A DNA stretch of 64,000 nucleotides, taken from assembly GCA_947846985.1 (NCBI GenBank), contig CANTUZ010000003.1, forward strand, positions 51,372,096-51,436,095. Reading direction: 5' to 3'. The position numbers and the translations under genes were made by a program. The notes beneath the pieces were generated by a model. The model did not search any database, was not told where the DNA came from, and worked only from the letters and a program-made list of their open reading frames with translations. Position 1 is the stretch's first letter, and each line of letters begins with the position of its first letter. Source of the DNA: Fratercula arctica (taxonomy: Eukaryota > Chordata > Aves > Charadriiformes > Alcidae). Below, in pieces: positions 13,200 through 25,230 of the stretch.

Positions 13200-13302
13200 C
13201 TGGGCGCGCCCACTGACCTCGTGCCACCGCCCCGCGAGGGGGAGTGCGCGCGGGTGGGGGGGTGACCGTTAGGAGGCCACAGCGCTGTGGCGCCGCCCGG
13301 CC

Positions 13303-13412
13303 TGTCAGTGTCAGCCTCAGTCAGTCAGTCAGAGTCAGCACCAGCACCAGCTAGAGTCGGCGTCAGTCGGTGTCAGTCAGTCAGTGTTAGTGTCAGGCAG
13401 TCGGTCGGTCAG
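13303..13412. repeat. Imperfect (TCAG)n tandem repeat at the edge of the IGF2R CpG island
   Basis: TCAG/TCGG/TCAGTG units repeat imperfectly over about 110 bases, with interruptions (GCACCAGCACCAG and GTGTTAG). It sits 370-480 bases upstream of the IGF2R start codon. It creates artefactual Ser/Val-rich open frames on the plus strand (for example from 13287), which I do not treat as genes. Confidence 0.8.
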
Positions 13413-16400
13413 GACGGGGGCGTCACAGCCGCCAGTGCCCACCGCGGGCCCTGCCGCCCCAGGCCGTGCGGCCTACCTGCCACCCGCTCACCCGGGGAAC
13501 AGCCGAGCCAGGGTACTTCCCCTCCCCGGCTGTGGTGTGAGGGTGCGCGGGGCAGAGCTGGTCCCTGCCGCAGCTGCCCTCGTCACTCTTCTGGAGCACC
13601 GGCCGCGGGAGGGACAGGCTGCCTGCCCCGCTGTGTGCTGTCTGGAGGGAGACTCGAAGCCTTGTGCGGCACCAGCTGCTGGCTGGATTTCAGGTGGGGT
13701 CAGCTGTGCGGAGGCTCACCGTGTGAAGTGCACTGTGAGTGGCACGGTGGCTGAGTCGGAGACACACCGTTTGGAAAAAGTTCAGTGGAGTTTTAAGTAA
13801 GTTGCTCAAAACGTGCTGTGAAGTCTTGGGAGAGGCCAAACCCATTAGAAATGAAGACTGAGGAGGCCATGACAGCGAGTGGTTGTATTGCTGCAAGAAT
13901 TATTACTACAGCAGGGAAGCTGGCGTGGTGTGGAAATGATCCGGCATTTCAAACGGCGGGCAGGAGGGGAGGCTTGCACAAGGCAGCAGCCACATCAGAG
14001 GGAAGTGGAAAAGATACTGTCCTACCACCTCTGCCTCCTAGACTACTGAGAAGAGCCAGTTAGTCCAGAGCTTGTACAACAGATTATTTACAGGATTCAG
14101 AAAATTTTAACTGAGGTGCTTAAAATTCAAAAGAGGGATTTAACTTTTAATTGTTATGAAACTGCAGTTAAGAAGAAAAGCACCTTTGAGAGTGGGAAGA
14201 GGCATAAAGGTGGGGAGAATGAAAGAAAAATAAAAATTACACTCATTAAGCAGACAGCTGTCCTATTTGTGTGAAGAAATTCTGTCCAGTAATTATGAAT
14301 GCTTTCCATAAGTCATTTGCACAGAGAGACACAAAAGGCCTACAACTGAAATAGCTTCTATTTTTCTTGCCCCATTCCCTGGCATCCAAAGGAATAAGAC
14401 AGCACAGAAGATCTGCCTCTTTTGCAGTTTAATGTGATTCCAGGCTGCCGTGATCTACTCCTTTCCTCCTCCTTTCTCTTGTTTACACGTTCCGCTTCCC
14501 TCCTTTCCAGTAACATTAGTTCTTCTGCAGCAGGGCAGTCAGCTGGCTAAAGATGCTGATCTGCCTGAAAACTCACAGACTATTGTGATTGTTCTGTGTA
14601 TGTTTTCAGCGGTATCAGTTGCCTGACCTACGTGGCTCACTGCATATCTGCACAAATGCCACCACCAGCTGAAGAAGGGGGAGAGGACGGCTTAGCTGGT
14701 GCTGCAGGGGGAGGAGGCCCCAGGTAACATCAGCTTTAGCTGCTGTGAAATTTCACCCGAGCAGAGAAGCCAGAAGTGACAGTTCAAGTTTAGAAGGGCA
14801 GAGGAGGAGAAGAAAGGCAAGGCAGAAATGGGACCACATTGGTTAGTCTGTTTAGATGTGGTGGCAACTTAGCTTTTAGAGTTATCACAGCAATGACCTA
14901 ATAGCAATGTCCTCAGCTGATGAAGAGAGGAAGACCTTCAGTCTTTGTGCTGGAGAGAGAGTTGTGTCATGAAACAATAATCCATCTATCTTTGCTCAGA
15001 ACCTGAGGGGGAAAAAATAATGAAAAAGACTGGGTAAGTGCTGTTGTCCTTGTCAGTTTTCTATTACTATATGATGGATTATTGCTAACTCTTGCTCTTT
15101 TAGCCTTCATTGGATTCCTTAAAGCTCCAAATCTGATTATCCAGGAATCCCAGTTGTCTGCTTTTAAGACTCTAACCTGTAAAGTTTAAAGACAAGCTTG
15201 ATGGCATGAACTCAGGCTCAAAAGAAGACAAAAGCAGTAGACAAAAGGAATATCAAGTCTCTTACTTCTGTGGTTATGTTTCTTAAACTTTGCTGCTCTG
15301 CTGGCAGTACCAGAATCACTCACTCTAGGCAAAGCAGTGCAAATACGTAAGACTTCTGTCTCTGCTTACCAAGTTGAATTAAAAATTTATTGACCAGGAA
15401 ATTTCTTTGCAGAGAGCAGTGCAGGCAGACATACTGTAGCTTCTGGTCTGATTAGCTACCTGACTTTCTGCAAATAGAGCTTTATCCATGAAATGTTCTT
15501 TGTGTACATTTAAGCATGTGAGTACTCCACAGCAGACAACGTGACTGCTTACCTTGCTAACATTAAGAAAGATCTGCAGTGTCAGGGTCTTGCAGTGTAT
15601 AAACAGTTAATTTCAGTTGTCTGATAAGAGCTAATTCGAAGTTGTTTATTAACAAAACAATGAAGAAGTTTATATGAGTTACATTCTTCATTCTGCATAC
15701 TGCTTTGTATGCATAGGCCCCTATGTTTGCACAAGGCTCAGAGACTTCACAGCAGTTTCTTTGCATACAGAAAAAAGTATGTGAACATTTACCTAACATG
15801 AAGGAAAGAAATTGAAACATCAGAAAAACAAACCAGTTAGAAAGGAAAAAACCAGAAATTCTGCTTTCATCTGCAGTACTAATACATATGCATCAACCTA
15901 ACAATGAATCAAAGTTGCAACACAGCAAGGATAGCTATGGAGATGCATAAATAATGAAATATACATTGTAAATACAAATACCTTTAAAATAAAATTATAA
16001 AGTAAAAGTTTGCAGATTCCAATCCTGTGCAAAGTATGCAGATTCCAATCTTGTGACTGTTTCCATTTCCTATATATTTCCCTTAACTTTTGTAATGTGG
16101 GGGATCCAGTGGTTCTCAAGATCCATGGAATTTCTCCCATGTCTAAAGCTAAGTACATGCATAGAAATTGGCGGGAGCTATGTGTTAGTCATTTTTGCAT
16201 CGTAAACTATGTTTTGCAAATAGGCAGGAATGTTTCATTTGAGTATCATTTATAAATAATAATTTTAATATTTACTACCGTTGTTTAATGATACTGGCAT
16301 CTCAGCTAACCGGCTACCCTGGACAGCAGTAAAATATTTTGAAACGTTATCTCATAATCGTACCTTTTCCTCTGGAGAGGCTCAGCACGATGACAGCTGG

Positions 16401-19400
16401 GTATGTTGCAGTAAATCCCAGTATACCTGAAACTCATGCTGAAACTTCAGTTATGGATGGTTTTTGGTAGGTAGGGTATCATGAATAGGTGATGAATACA
16501 TAGGTCCTCTAGCATTCTTCTTTGCAGCTTTCCAGGTGTCAAATATCACATAATTTCATGTTCTTCTGATTCTCACACTTACTTCATGCAGCCAGTGTCA
16601 GCTATGCAGTACAGGCTGGCTGAGAGGCAGCTTGCTTTTACTGTTGTTGTCTCAGTTCCCTTTAACATTCATATCAGATGTGTGTCTTCTCAATAAATAG
16701 GAACAAAAAGTCTTTCAGGATCCAGAGCTGTTTTCACATTTGATTGTGGGAAATTCTCTCTCCAGTGAGGTTTTGACATTTTATTTCAAGCTGTCTGTAA
16801 GCTACATTATAGTAAAATAATTATTTTTATACTTTGTGAAAACTTCATAAGGCTCTTCCGTGGACCTGTGCTGTTCTTCAGAAAGCAAGGGGCACCGCTC
16901 ACTGGGTGGTTCTCTCTCCCTTTTTCTTGCTTGCTACACCTAAACTGTAGTTTTCCTAACCTTACACTCATTGCCATTATTTCTGAATGCTCCTTGTTCT
17001 TTTTGCTGCTCGTGCAGTCTTTCACCATTACTGTAATTCTTTCTACCCCTTTTCCTTCTTTTTATGTTCTGCTTCTACTCTTCCCTGTTTCTTTCTCTCT
17101 AGCATTTTTCGAAGGGAAGCACTTGACAAGAGTTACCTCCTGATTTGTTATGATGAGTTATCCTGCTTTATAGCAATTTAAAATAAGACTGTTGAGGTAA
17201 ACAGTGCCTGATGACCTTGTTTTGCAGACTCAGGTTTAGGCTTCCCAATGCAGTTAGAGAGATAATTAATGACATTTCCTAATCTAGCTGATATTGTTCA
17301 ATGAAACTGTAAAAGAAATAAACTTTGTCTAAACACGTTGACTTTATTTGAAATCTTTGGCTGTTGGGAAGGTCTTTACATGCTGTATTCAGTGTATGCA
17401 CTGAAAAGGGCACTGTTTTGTACTGTGCCTTAGAAGATTAGAAGACGGCCCTAGTCAAGGCCGTTCTTGAGTCATTGCCTGAGCAAGTCTATAGCAGCTT
17501 TTCTGTTATTCCTCCATCTCTTTTCACATCTTTGGTCTAGCTTTCAAGGAATATGACTCTCGGCTATTTATGCTTGGGTCAGAACTCAATATTTTATAAT
17601 GATGGAGGATCTGATTCACCAACTAGGCTCTAGGTTACTTGGTGGGCTAGCACCGGAGCAAACCAGAGCAGAGGGTACCAGAGCAAACCAATGGTACTTT
17701 CATTGGTAGCCAATGAAATTTCACCAGCTCAAGTTTTTTATGTCAGAGAAATATGATTTGATTTCTCTGCTATTCCTGTTTCACTTGAAGCACCTAGTAG
17801 AAATTTATCACAAACTTTTTAACCTCAAAGCACCTTACCAAGGCAGTAAATGTAGAGTGAAGGACTCTTTGGTGTTTTAAACCTTGTTACCCAGTCCTGG
17901 GCGCTTTTACTTCAGTGTTACTCTTCACACTTTGGTCTATTCTTCTCCCAGGAGCTTTTGTCTCTGTGGTCTCTTGTTGACAGCCATCTTTGAGCTAGCA
18001 ACCATCCTTTGGTTCTGTGACCCATGCCGATACCAGAGGGGCACACAACGCGAACCTGCTCTTGCTGACCTCACTGTGTTCCCAGAGAGCTTTCTGTCAG
18101 ACAAACAGATGTAAGCACTGAGGTAGCAAACAGAGCCCTAACTTGCGAGGCAGGCTTTGGAAATGAAAATGTCCCAAAATGTATTTGTTATTTCAGAGTT
18201 ATTTTCTGACAGTTCCCTCTATCCCCCTCCTGACTTACATTTGTCAGCAATCTCCCAGGCTGTTACCTGTTGTCATTAACCACATACTCCAAAAATATCA
18301 CCATCTCTTTCCAAATATGATAATCTGTTATGTTTTACTCTCCAGTAACTTGATTTTTCCAATCACTTTTTAACTTCTGGAGATGAACTGTTTCTCTTTC
18401 CTGCATCTGGGACCTCATCTGTAATATGATTATCTTAGTGCAAGTTGCAGCTCAGCACAGAAGGATGTGATGATGGGGAAAGACAGCCTCCTGTTCACTC
18501 ACCTACAGTAGCTAAAAACAGTTGTGGTTCCTCTGCTGTGAGAAATGCAAGCAAGTACAAGATATGTAAAGACCACTTGCCATGGCAAAAGCCTGCAGGT
18601 ATCTCCTGTGGAGCTGAAGTGAATAAATGGAACTTCTTGCATCTGGACGACTTACTGCTCCACCATGTTGCACGTTTATTCTGAGACAATAAGCAACTTT
18701 TTTTTTCCTAAATCAGGAGTTATTGCACCTAATTCATTAGTACTATGTATGGCAATAAGTTGTCATCTGTTCCATCTTGATTGTCACAAAGTAGCTGATA
18801 AATTTCTGGTTTGCTTTGTTTTTCCTGGCTGTGTAGTGTGACTTCTTTCCTTTGTGACTGAAGGACAATAAAAGGAAAATGCCACCTTCAACATCACATT
18901 TAGAAGTTAGCAAACTTCATAGACAGCAGCGAAATGACCAAATCAGTTTTGTTTAAAGCATCAAGGCTCAACCTACATTTTCTTTCTTCATATTCCTCTC
19001 AGGGGAAAGAAGCTATGCAAGACACTTCTTGCATAATGCACTATTTGTGGAGGACTAAAATATGTGACATAATTTATTCAGTTGATTCTTCTATCACCCT
19101 GTCTTGCTAGAATATATTTATATATTCTGTCCATGTGTATACATTTGTTTTCATAGCCACATTCGTAAATATGTTTAGGCTTATATTAAATGTCTGCTAG
19201 ACATGCATTTTATTTCCATTACATTTGCCTGTAAAACATTTTAAGGTATCTGAAGTAGAAGAATAAGAAATAAGGTTACATAAAAACTCATTTGGAAGAA
19301 AAGTGACAATCTGTTTCTTTAATAATAGATACCGCATTTCCCTGTATGTTTTATATTCACAAGTTGCTGAAGGAGATAGGGTAGAGAAAAATAATTATCA

Positions 19401-22400
19401 ATAGCAATGTATATATGAATGCCCAGTTAAGCTATTACAGGATTAATGCCAAATAATAAGACTGTATAAATGGTTCAATTAAAGATTCACATTAGATTAT
19501 AATAATAGATTGCACATGTAGATCACAACACAAGAAAGAGATTTCCAAACTGCATTGTTTTGAATCTGTAATATCCCTACCTGAGTCAATGGAAGTAATC
19601 CAGATTTTCCTTACCTTGTTTCAGTCAGAACCTGAGTTAAATTAACAGAACACATGTTAATATGATAGTGAATGTGCTAAGAAATATGCATCAGATGGAC
19701 ATGGAATGGCAATGCCTTGAAGAGTTTTCTGGCACTTTTTCATGTACTGACATGAAATTTAAAGATATGATAAATGTTATCATGGGCAATGAAATCTTAG
19801 AGTTCACCCTTACTGAAACGAATAAAAACTGTGGTGGAAAATTTACTAGTGATAAATAGTGGTATTTCCAGAGAGTTATTTCCTTAGCAGCTGAAATAAA
19901 GTAATATTAGGGAATACCATGTACGTTCCCTCCCAAAATAGGACGGAAAGTTTGTGCCACACAAGAGAGAAAATAGCTTTCTCTGTGTATTATTTGCCTT
20001 AACTTTCATCTTCACAGTGTTCTAACGTGCACTTGAGCCTTAGAGCATGTGCTTTGAAGAAGATACTGGAGGACCTGCTGCTTTCTGACATGCTAGCTCT
20101 AATTTGTCTTTGAAGCCTTCAGTAAAACTACTTGGAGGGATTTTCTGCATCTTTTCTTCTTGATGCTCCACGCAAAATTATGAGGAGACTGGCACTGTGT
20201 TTGATGATGGGCAGCGTTACTGAAAGCTTGTCCAGTCCATCTGAAGTGTTTTGTTTTCCTAATGCTACAGGAGGTACATGGTCTCATGAGCATGGCAAGA
20301 GAGGAAGGTGATGGTTGCAGTCACTGAGGAGACAGGGTAGGAAGCATCTGATCTCTGCAGAATTTTACAAGTCTGATGCTAAAGATCAAACTGGAGGGAA
20401 GTGTGAGTGGAATACACAGTAGGAAACTCAGGATGCATAGAAAGATGAGAGAGGCATGGCATAGATTTCACTGTGACTGCCCAAGGACTTAAAATAGCTG
20501 TGCTGTGGGCTTAAAGTCTTCTGCTATAGGGATTAAACAAGGGAGAACCTGCAGCATGGCACACGCAGTGGCTGAATGATGCTTTGGGAGGTGACATCAA
20601 ATCCGAACATGGAAAAGTACAGACAAAAGTTTCTCAATGCTGAAGGCTGCTGAGAAACAGAGGCCAGTGTTGTGCTCAAAAAGATATATGCTAACAGACG
20701 AATGAAAAAAGAGCAGATAATAAAGAGTATAGTTAATGAATAGGGCTATATTTACAGAGGACCTTAGCCATGCCAAGGTTAGCAATAGAGACATGGTTCA
20801 TTGCTCCAACACTGGTCTGACTGGCCCAGCCTGTCCTCTGGCTAGGAGCAGGTCTCTTCCAGGCCAAGCCCAGGGAAAAAAAAAAAAATCAAAATTAGCC
20901 AAAACAAAAATTTTTGGTTGTATACATTTATTTTCACCAAGATAATTACACTTTGCTGTAGTAGGTAATTGAGTATCTTCAGTGACCTTTGAGTGCTTTC
21001 ATCTGAAAATATTCACTTGTAATAAAGAGAACTTTTTTCCTATAAATAATATGAAAAAGTTATATCTGAAACACATATGTCACTGAGTCAAAAAATAAAT
21101 CCAGATAGACCAACGACAACATAGAACATAAAGCACCCTCCTCAATCCATTTAAGCGAATGTTTTTTTCTTCTGAGATAGAACAGTAACACCAGGGTGTT
21201 CACTCCGTCTTCTGCTCATAGCTGTTAAAAGTTTTACATCTCTTTGTAGACTCTTTATACATAAAAATACTTGCTTCTGTAAATATTTTAATTTATTTTT
21301 ACCTCAACAATCTGTTACCTTTTACCATTAAAATTAATATTTATTTGCTATAATGTCCAATTGTCAAGGCCCATATTTGTCATAAAGTAAATTCGTAATG
21401 GGATAAATAAATACTTAAAGTTACTCCTATTCCAGAAACACTTTGTGTCCAGCTCTAAAAAAAACACCCAACAAAATTAGTTGCTTAGTGTCACTTCTTT
21501 CTTAGTGGTGTTAGAATGATAGAATCCAAGTAAGAATTTAGGTCTCCTACCCTTGAGGACAATCCTTCAGGGTAACCATGAAATACTAAGGTACAAACTA
21601 TAGAGGAAAGATAAGTAGACAGTGTTAGTGGTGGAATAATTACATCAAATTGGAGCAAGTTTAGGATAAAATTCACTATAACAAATTAACATGTTAGTCT
21701 AGATTTAAAACCTATGGACTAAAATTCCAGTTGGAATAAGAAAAATACATTTCTTCTATTTTCTGTATCACTGACTGCCCAGCCAAGGTGCTGAGGGAGA
21801 TCAAAGATGCTGTGAAGGCAGAGCGCAGGGCAGTAACGCAAGGCGGGGACTACCGCCTGGTAGAGTGACTGTCATGTCAGAGCGTGGGGCCAAGGCGACT
21901 GTTTCAGGTAGTCAATGACTCTCCATGCAGCAGCTGGTGCAGGGGCCCGTGAGCAGAAAAGCATCCCCTGACTTGACTAAGTAGCACGTAGGATTTGGTT
22001 CAAAATGCCGCTGTCAAAACATTGCTGGGACAGTAGCTACTATAGTATACCCAGATCGTTGCAGAAGCAACCAAATTGTGTACAATTGCACTCAATGTCA
22101 AGAAGGGAGCTCCTTAAAAGTGAGGAGATGTTTTTTAAAAAAGGAAGCTGAGGGGGAAAGAGCTGTTAACAAAGATCTGTTAAATCACAAGTGGCACAGA
22201 AAGACTGGTCGGAGCAGATTGTTCATGTTTTTTCCAAAGCAAGAACTAGGGGAATTAAAAGACCTAGGAAGTCGCAGCTCAAAACAACCCAAAGGAGGAT
22301 ATTTTTCAGGAAACATTTAAGCAAGCTGTGAAACAGAGTGTTGAAGACACAAAAAACTTGTATGGCCTCCAGTGCGGGTCGGATGTATTTGTTGAAGAGA

Positions 22401-24172
22401 AATCCACTGAAAATTACCAAATACAAAGATTTCTAGACCTGGAAGTCTCTGAGCTGAAAACTGTTGAAGGCTTGGAGAGGACAAGAAGGAAGTGTGATAT
22501 GTGTTTGCCTTGTTTCTTCTGTCTGTGACCACTGCTGGAGATAGGATTTGGGGCCGGGTGGACAGTGTCACATCCACTCCTTTCCTACCCTCCATATTTC
22601 CAAAACAACTAGACAACTAAAGCAAGGATTCTAGAAATATTTACTATACCAGCAGCAGGTCCAGTCTGTGCATTTAATGAGGCAGGAGTCCAGTTAGGGG
22701 GAAAAAAAAAAAAAGTTGTAATCATATAAGTAAAAATTGAATTATTATATGCAAGGCAGAAGTATTAGAATCATGGAATCTGCCTCATCTCAATAGTTCT
22801 TCTCTGAAATCAGAATTTTGCACCTACAATACTTTTCTTTGAATGTGGATCGTGGTGCTTCATCTTTTAGGCTTGTAGGAGGCAACTGGAAAAGCAAAAT
22901 AACTCCACATGGACATCACATAAGCGTTTGAGCAACCAAATGGAAACCAAACTGTCCTTCCTGTTGCATAGGTAGCTAGGAGCTCTGGGTAGTGGATTTT
23001 AATAAATGATTTCTGCATGGAGTTAAGAAGAGAAGCAGCAAAGCACACACATGGTAGGCAGCGTATTATGGTAGAATATAGAAGCTGACACCGATTTTCT
23101 GTTCCCTTGGCCTGGGTACCATCTGAGAATACCCTCTGCTGGCCGGTACCATTACAGCAGTATCAGGGCCATGAAAGGCACTGCTTGAATTAAAGGAGTA
23201 ACTGGAAGCCGCAGGCAGCAGCTGTCCTTTCTGCTGGAAACCAGGCCGTGCTGGGGAAGGAAAGGTGGGCACTCAGCTGGGTCTTACCGTGGTACCCACT
23301 GGGGGTACGGAAGGGATGCACACCAGGACCGGAGTACACAGTCCAGGTCTACCATAACAAGCTAAGGGCTGTGGGTAAGGTCTTGCAGGTCAAGAAAGCA
23401 GTGCAGGGAAAGAAATGCAGAATGTAGAGGACGAAAGTCAGCTAAGGATTCAAACGGTCTCTCTGGGCACCATTTCATCAGGCATCTATGATATGGGGAA
23501 CCCAAGGAGTCACATGGGATCCCTTGTACTGAACGTCTCTGCTCACAAAACCCAGTGTGTGGGTCACCCTCCCCCTGAGACTGGCAGAGCGGGAGGACTT
23601 GGGAAGGAGTCTCTCCCAGGTGCATACAGAGCCAAGAATCACAGGCTCCCAGAGGATGAAATTACCTGGGACCTTGCTGGAGATCTACCTAGGAATTTTT
23701 GGAAGATCTTGCAACTGAACTGTCCCTCCTGCCCTCCCCCCAGAAAGTGATTTGAGGCATTATACCAGGAAATGCTGTGCATTTGTAGATCGTGCTCATG
23801 CTAGGAAACAGAGCAAGGGGAGGTTTTGTTCCATGTCAGCAACTAGTACAACTGGGAAGTATTTCAGCTTCCCTTAGAGAATTTCCCAGGCTAAGCTCCA
23901 GGCTAGAAGTAAACTGGGCAGTATGTTCTTCCTTACGCTGTGGCCCTTCCTGTCATAAGGATCATTCAGAAAGTCTGTGAGTTAGAGGAAAGCTGCTGCA
24001 TAAAATTGTATCGTTTTGGACCTGAACCCATACAGCAGCCTTCCCCCTGTCATCGTCTCCACTCAGGGGGGAGCTACAACAGCAAACAAACTCTCTGCAA
24101 TGCCGAGGGAGGTGACTTCTCTCTCTGCATTTCTGACCACATGTTTATATCCCACAACATTTATTAGTATCG
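13413..24172. other. Intergenic region between the IGF2R promoter and the first CR1
   Basis: AT-rich sequence with many short chance frames. A consensus plus-strand splice donor GTAAGT at 13797-13802, just outside the CpG island, would suit a divergent non-coding transcript, but no transcript can be shown. An unrecognised protein-like stretch lies at about 22016-22320 (separate entry). Short A-runs occur near 20878 and 22700. No coding gene was recognised. Confidence 0.6.
22016..22320 (+). other. Unrecognised protein-like open stretch (possible transposon or gene relic)
   Basis: Reading in frame with a GTG at 22078, the plus strand is open from about 22016 to a stop ending at 22320. It gives a Cys-containing segment (IVYNCTQCQEGSSLKVRRC) followed by a Lys/Glu-rich tail. 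No initiator ATG, splice signals or family match was found. The surrounding 21.77-22.55 kb is slightly GC-richer than its flanks. It could be a degraded retroelement or chance. Confidence 0.2.
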
Positions 24173-24909
24173 TGGAATCATAGAATGATTAGAGTTGGAA
24201 AGGACCTTAAAGATCATCTAGTTCCAACCCCCCTGCCATGGCTAGTCCCACTAGACCAGGCTGCTCAAAGCCCCATCCAGCCTGGCCTTGAACACTTCCA
24301 GGGGTGGGGCATCTACAGCTTCTCCAGGCAACCTGTTCCAGTGTCTCACCACCCTCACAGTAAAGAATTTCTTCATAATATCTAATGTAAATCTCCCCTC
24401 TTTCAGTTTAAAACTGTTACTCCTCTTCCTATAGCTCCACTCCCTGATAATGAGTCCCTCCCCATCTTTCCTGTAGGCCCCCTTTAGGTACTGGAAGGCC
24501 GCTATAAGGTCTCCTCGGAGCCTTCTCTTTTCCAGGCTGAACAACCCCAACTCTCTCAGCCTGTCTTCATAGGAGAGGTGCTCCAGCCTTCTGATTGTCT
24601 TCGTGGCCCTCCTCTGGACTTGCTCCAACAGGTCCATGTCTTTCTTGTACTGGGGGCCCCAGAGCTGGATGCAGTACCACCTCCCTCGACCTGCTGGCCA
24701 CGCTGCTTTTGATGCAGCCCAGGATGCAGTTGGCTTTCTGGGCTGCGAGCACAGGTTGCCAGCTCATGTTGAGCTTCTCATCAGCCGACACCCCCACGTC
24801 CTTCTCCTCAGGGCTGCTCTCGATCCATTCTCCGCCCAGCCTGTATTTGTGCTTGGGATTCCCCCGACCCACGTGCAGGACCTTGCACTTGGCCTTGTTG
24901 AATTTCAAG
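24173..24909 (-). mobile_element. CR1 non-LTR retrotransposon, 5'-truncated, with the end of ORF2
   Basis: On the minus strand this reads into the 3' end of CR1. The last part of ORF2 (reverse-transcriptase protein C-terminus) is visible as [20 protein letters not shown], then LGLFSLEKRRLRGDLIAAFQ and FFTVRVVRHWNRLPGEAV (24251-24637). A second frame carries the segment immediately before it (24567-24917: [20 protein letters not shown]...), so at least one frameshift splits the remnant. The 3' end has the typical AGATGATCTTTAAGGTCC and TCTATGATT-type tail. CR1 is the dominant transposon of birds. The copy is dead: truncated and shifted. Confidence 0.93.
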
Positions 24910-25104
24910 TAAAACAAAAGTGTGTTAAAGAGAGTTTTAATAAAGTAAGCACTATACTAGGCATTTCTTCCATGAACAATTCCTTGTCTTGACTGCAGAG
25001 CAAAATTGAGTCCTTATTGCCCTGTACATTACAAGAGATAACCAAGAGTTAGCTGCTGTTCTGAAGTATCCATAGTGTAAATGTCAAGGCACAACGCTGG
25101 AAAC

Positions 25105-25230
25105 AAAATAATATAATCCTCATTTTATAGGCAGGAAAGGGAGGGACAGAAAAATTAGATGACAAGACTGCATTAAATCAGAATCCACATCTCTAAACTC
25201 CATGGCTAGTACTTTACCCACAAGACAATC
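25105..25230 (-). mobile_element. Ancient MIR-like (amniote) SINE fragment
   Basis: On the minus strand this reads CTTGTGGGTAAAGTACTAGC, then GGATTCTGATTT, then CTGCCTATAAAATGAGGAT. It follows the order of amniote MIR elements: a tRNA-like 'GTGGTTAAAGCACTAGCC' box, 'GGGTTCTATTCC', and 'CCATCTGTAAAATGGGGATAATA'. Divergence is high and no target-site duplication was found. The family was assigned from memory of the consensus. Confidence 0.6.

Larger units (their letters stand above)
12340..13720. promoter_or_regulatory. CpG island covering the IGF2R promoter and exon 1
   Basis: A sharp rise in GC and CpG density covers about 12.34-13.72 kb, centred on IGF2R exon 1; the flanks are AT-rich. No TATA box is seen upstream of the start codon, as expected for a housekeeping CpG promoter. 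GC-box (Sp1-type) sequences such as GGGCGGGGCC near 13117-13126 are present. The boundaries were judged by eye. The island continues about 700 bases beyond the exon on the plus-strand side, which would also allow divergent transcription. Confidence 0.85.

Noticed and set aside
12497..13216. 240-codon plus-strand open frame across the CpG island
   Set aside because: It is antisense to IGF2R exon 1 in very GC-rich DNA, where stops are rare; composition is Pro/Arg/Gly-rich without any family match.
13287..13800. Plus-strand frames of 139-156 codons beside the promoter
   Set aside because: They begin in or next to the TCAG tandem repeat and overlap one another in different frames; at best part of a non-coding transcript.
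24595..24992. Plus-strand frames of 106-130 codons
   Set aside because: Antisense shadows of the 24.2-24.9 kb CR1 copy.
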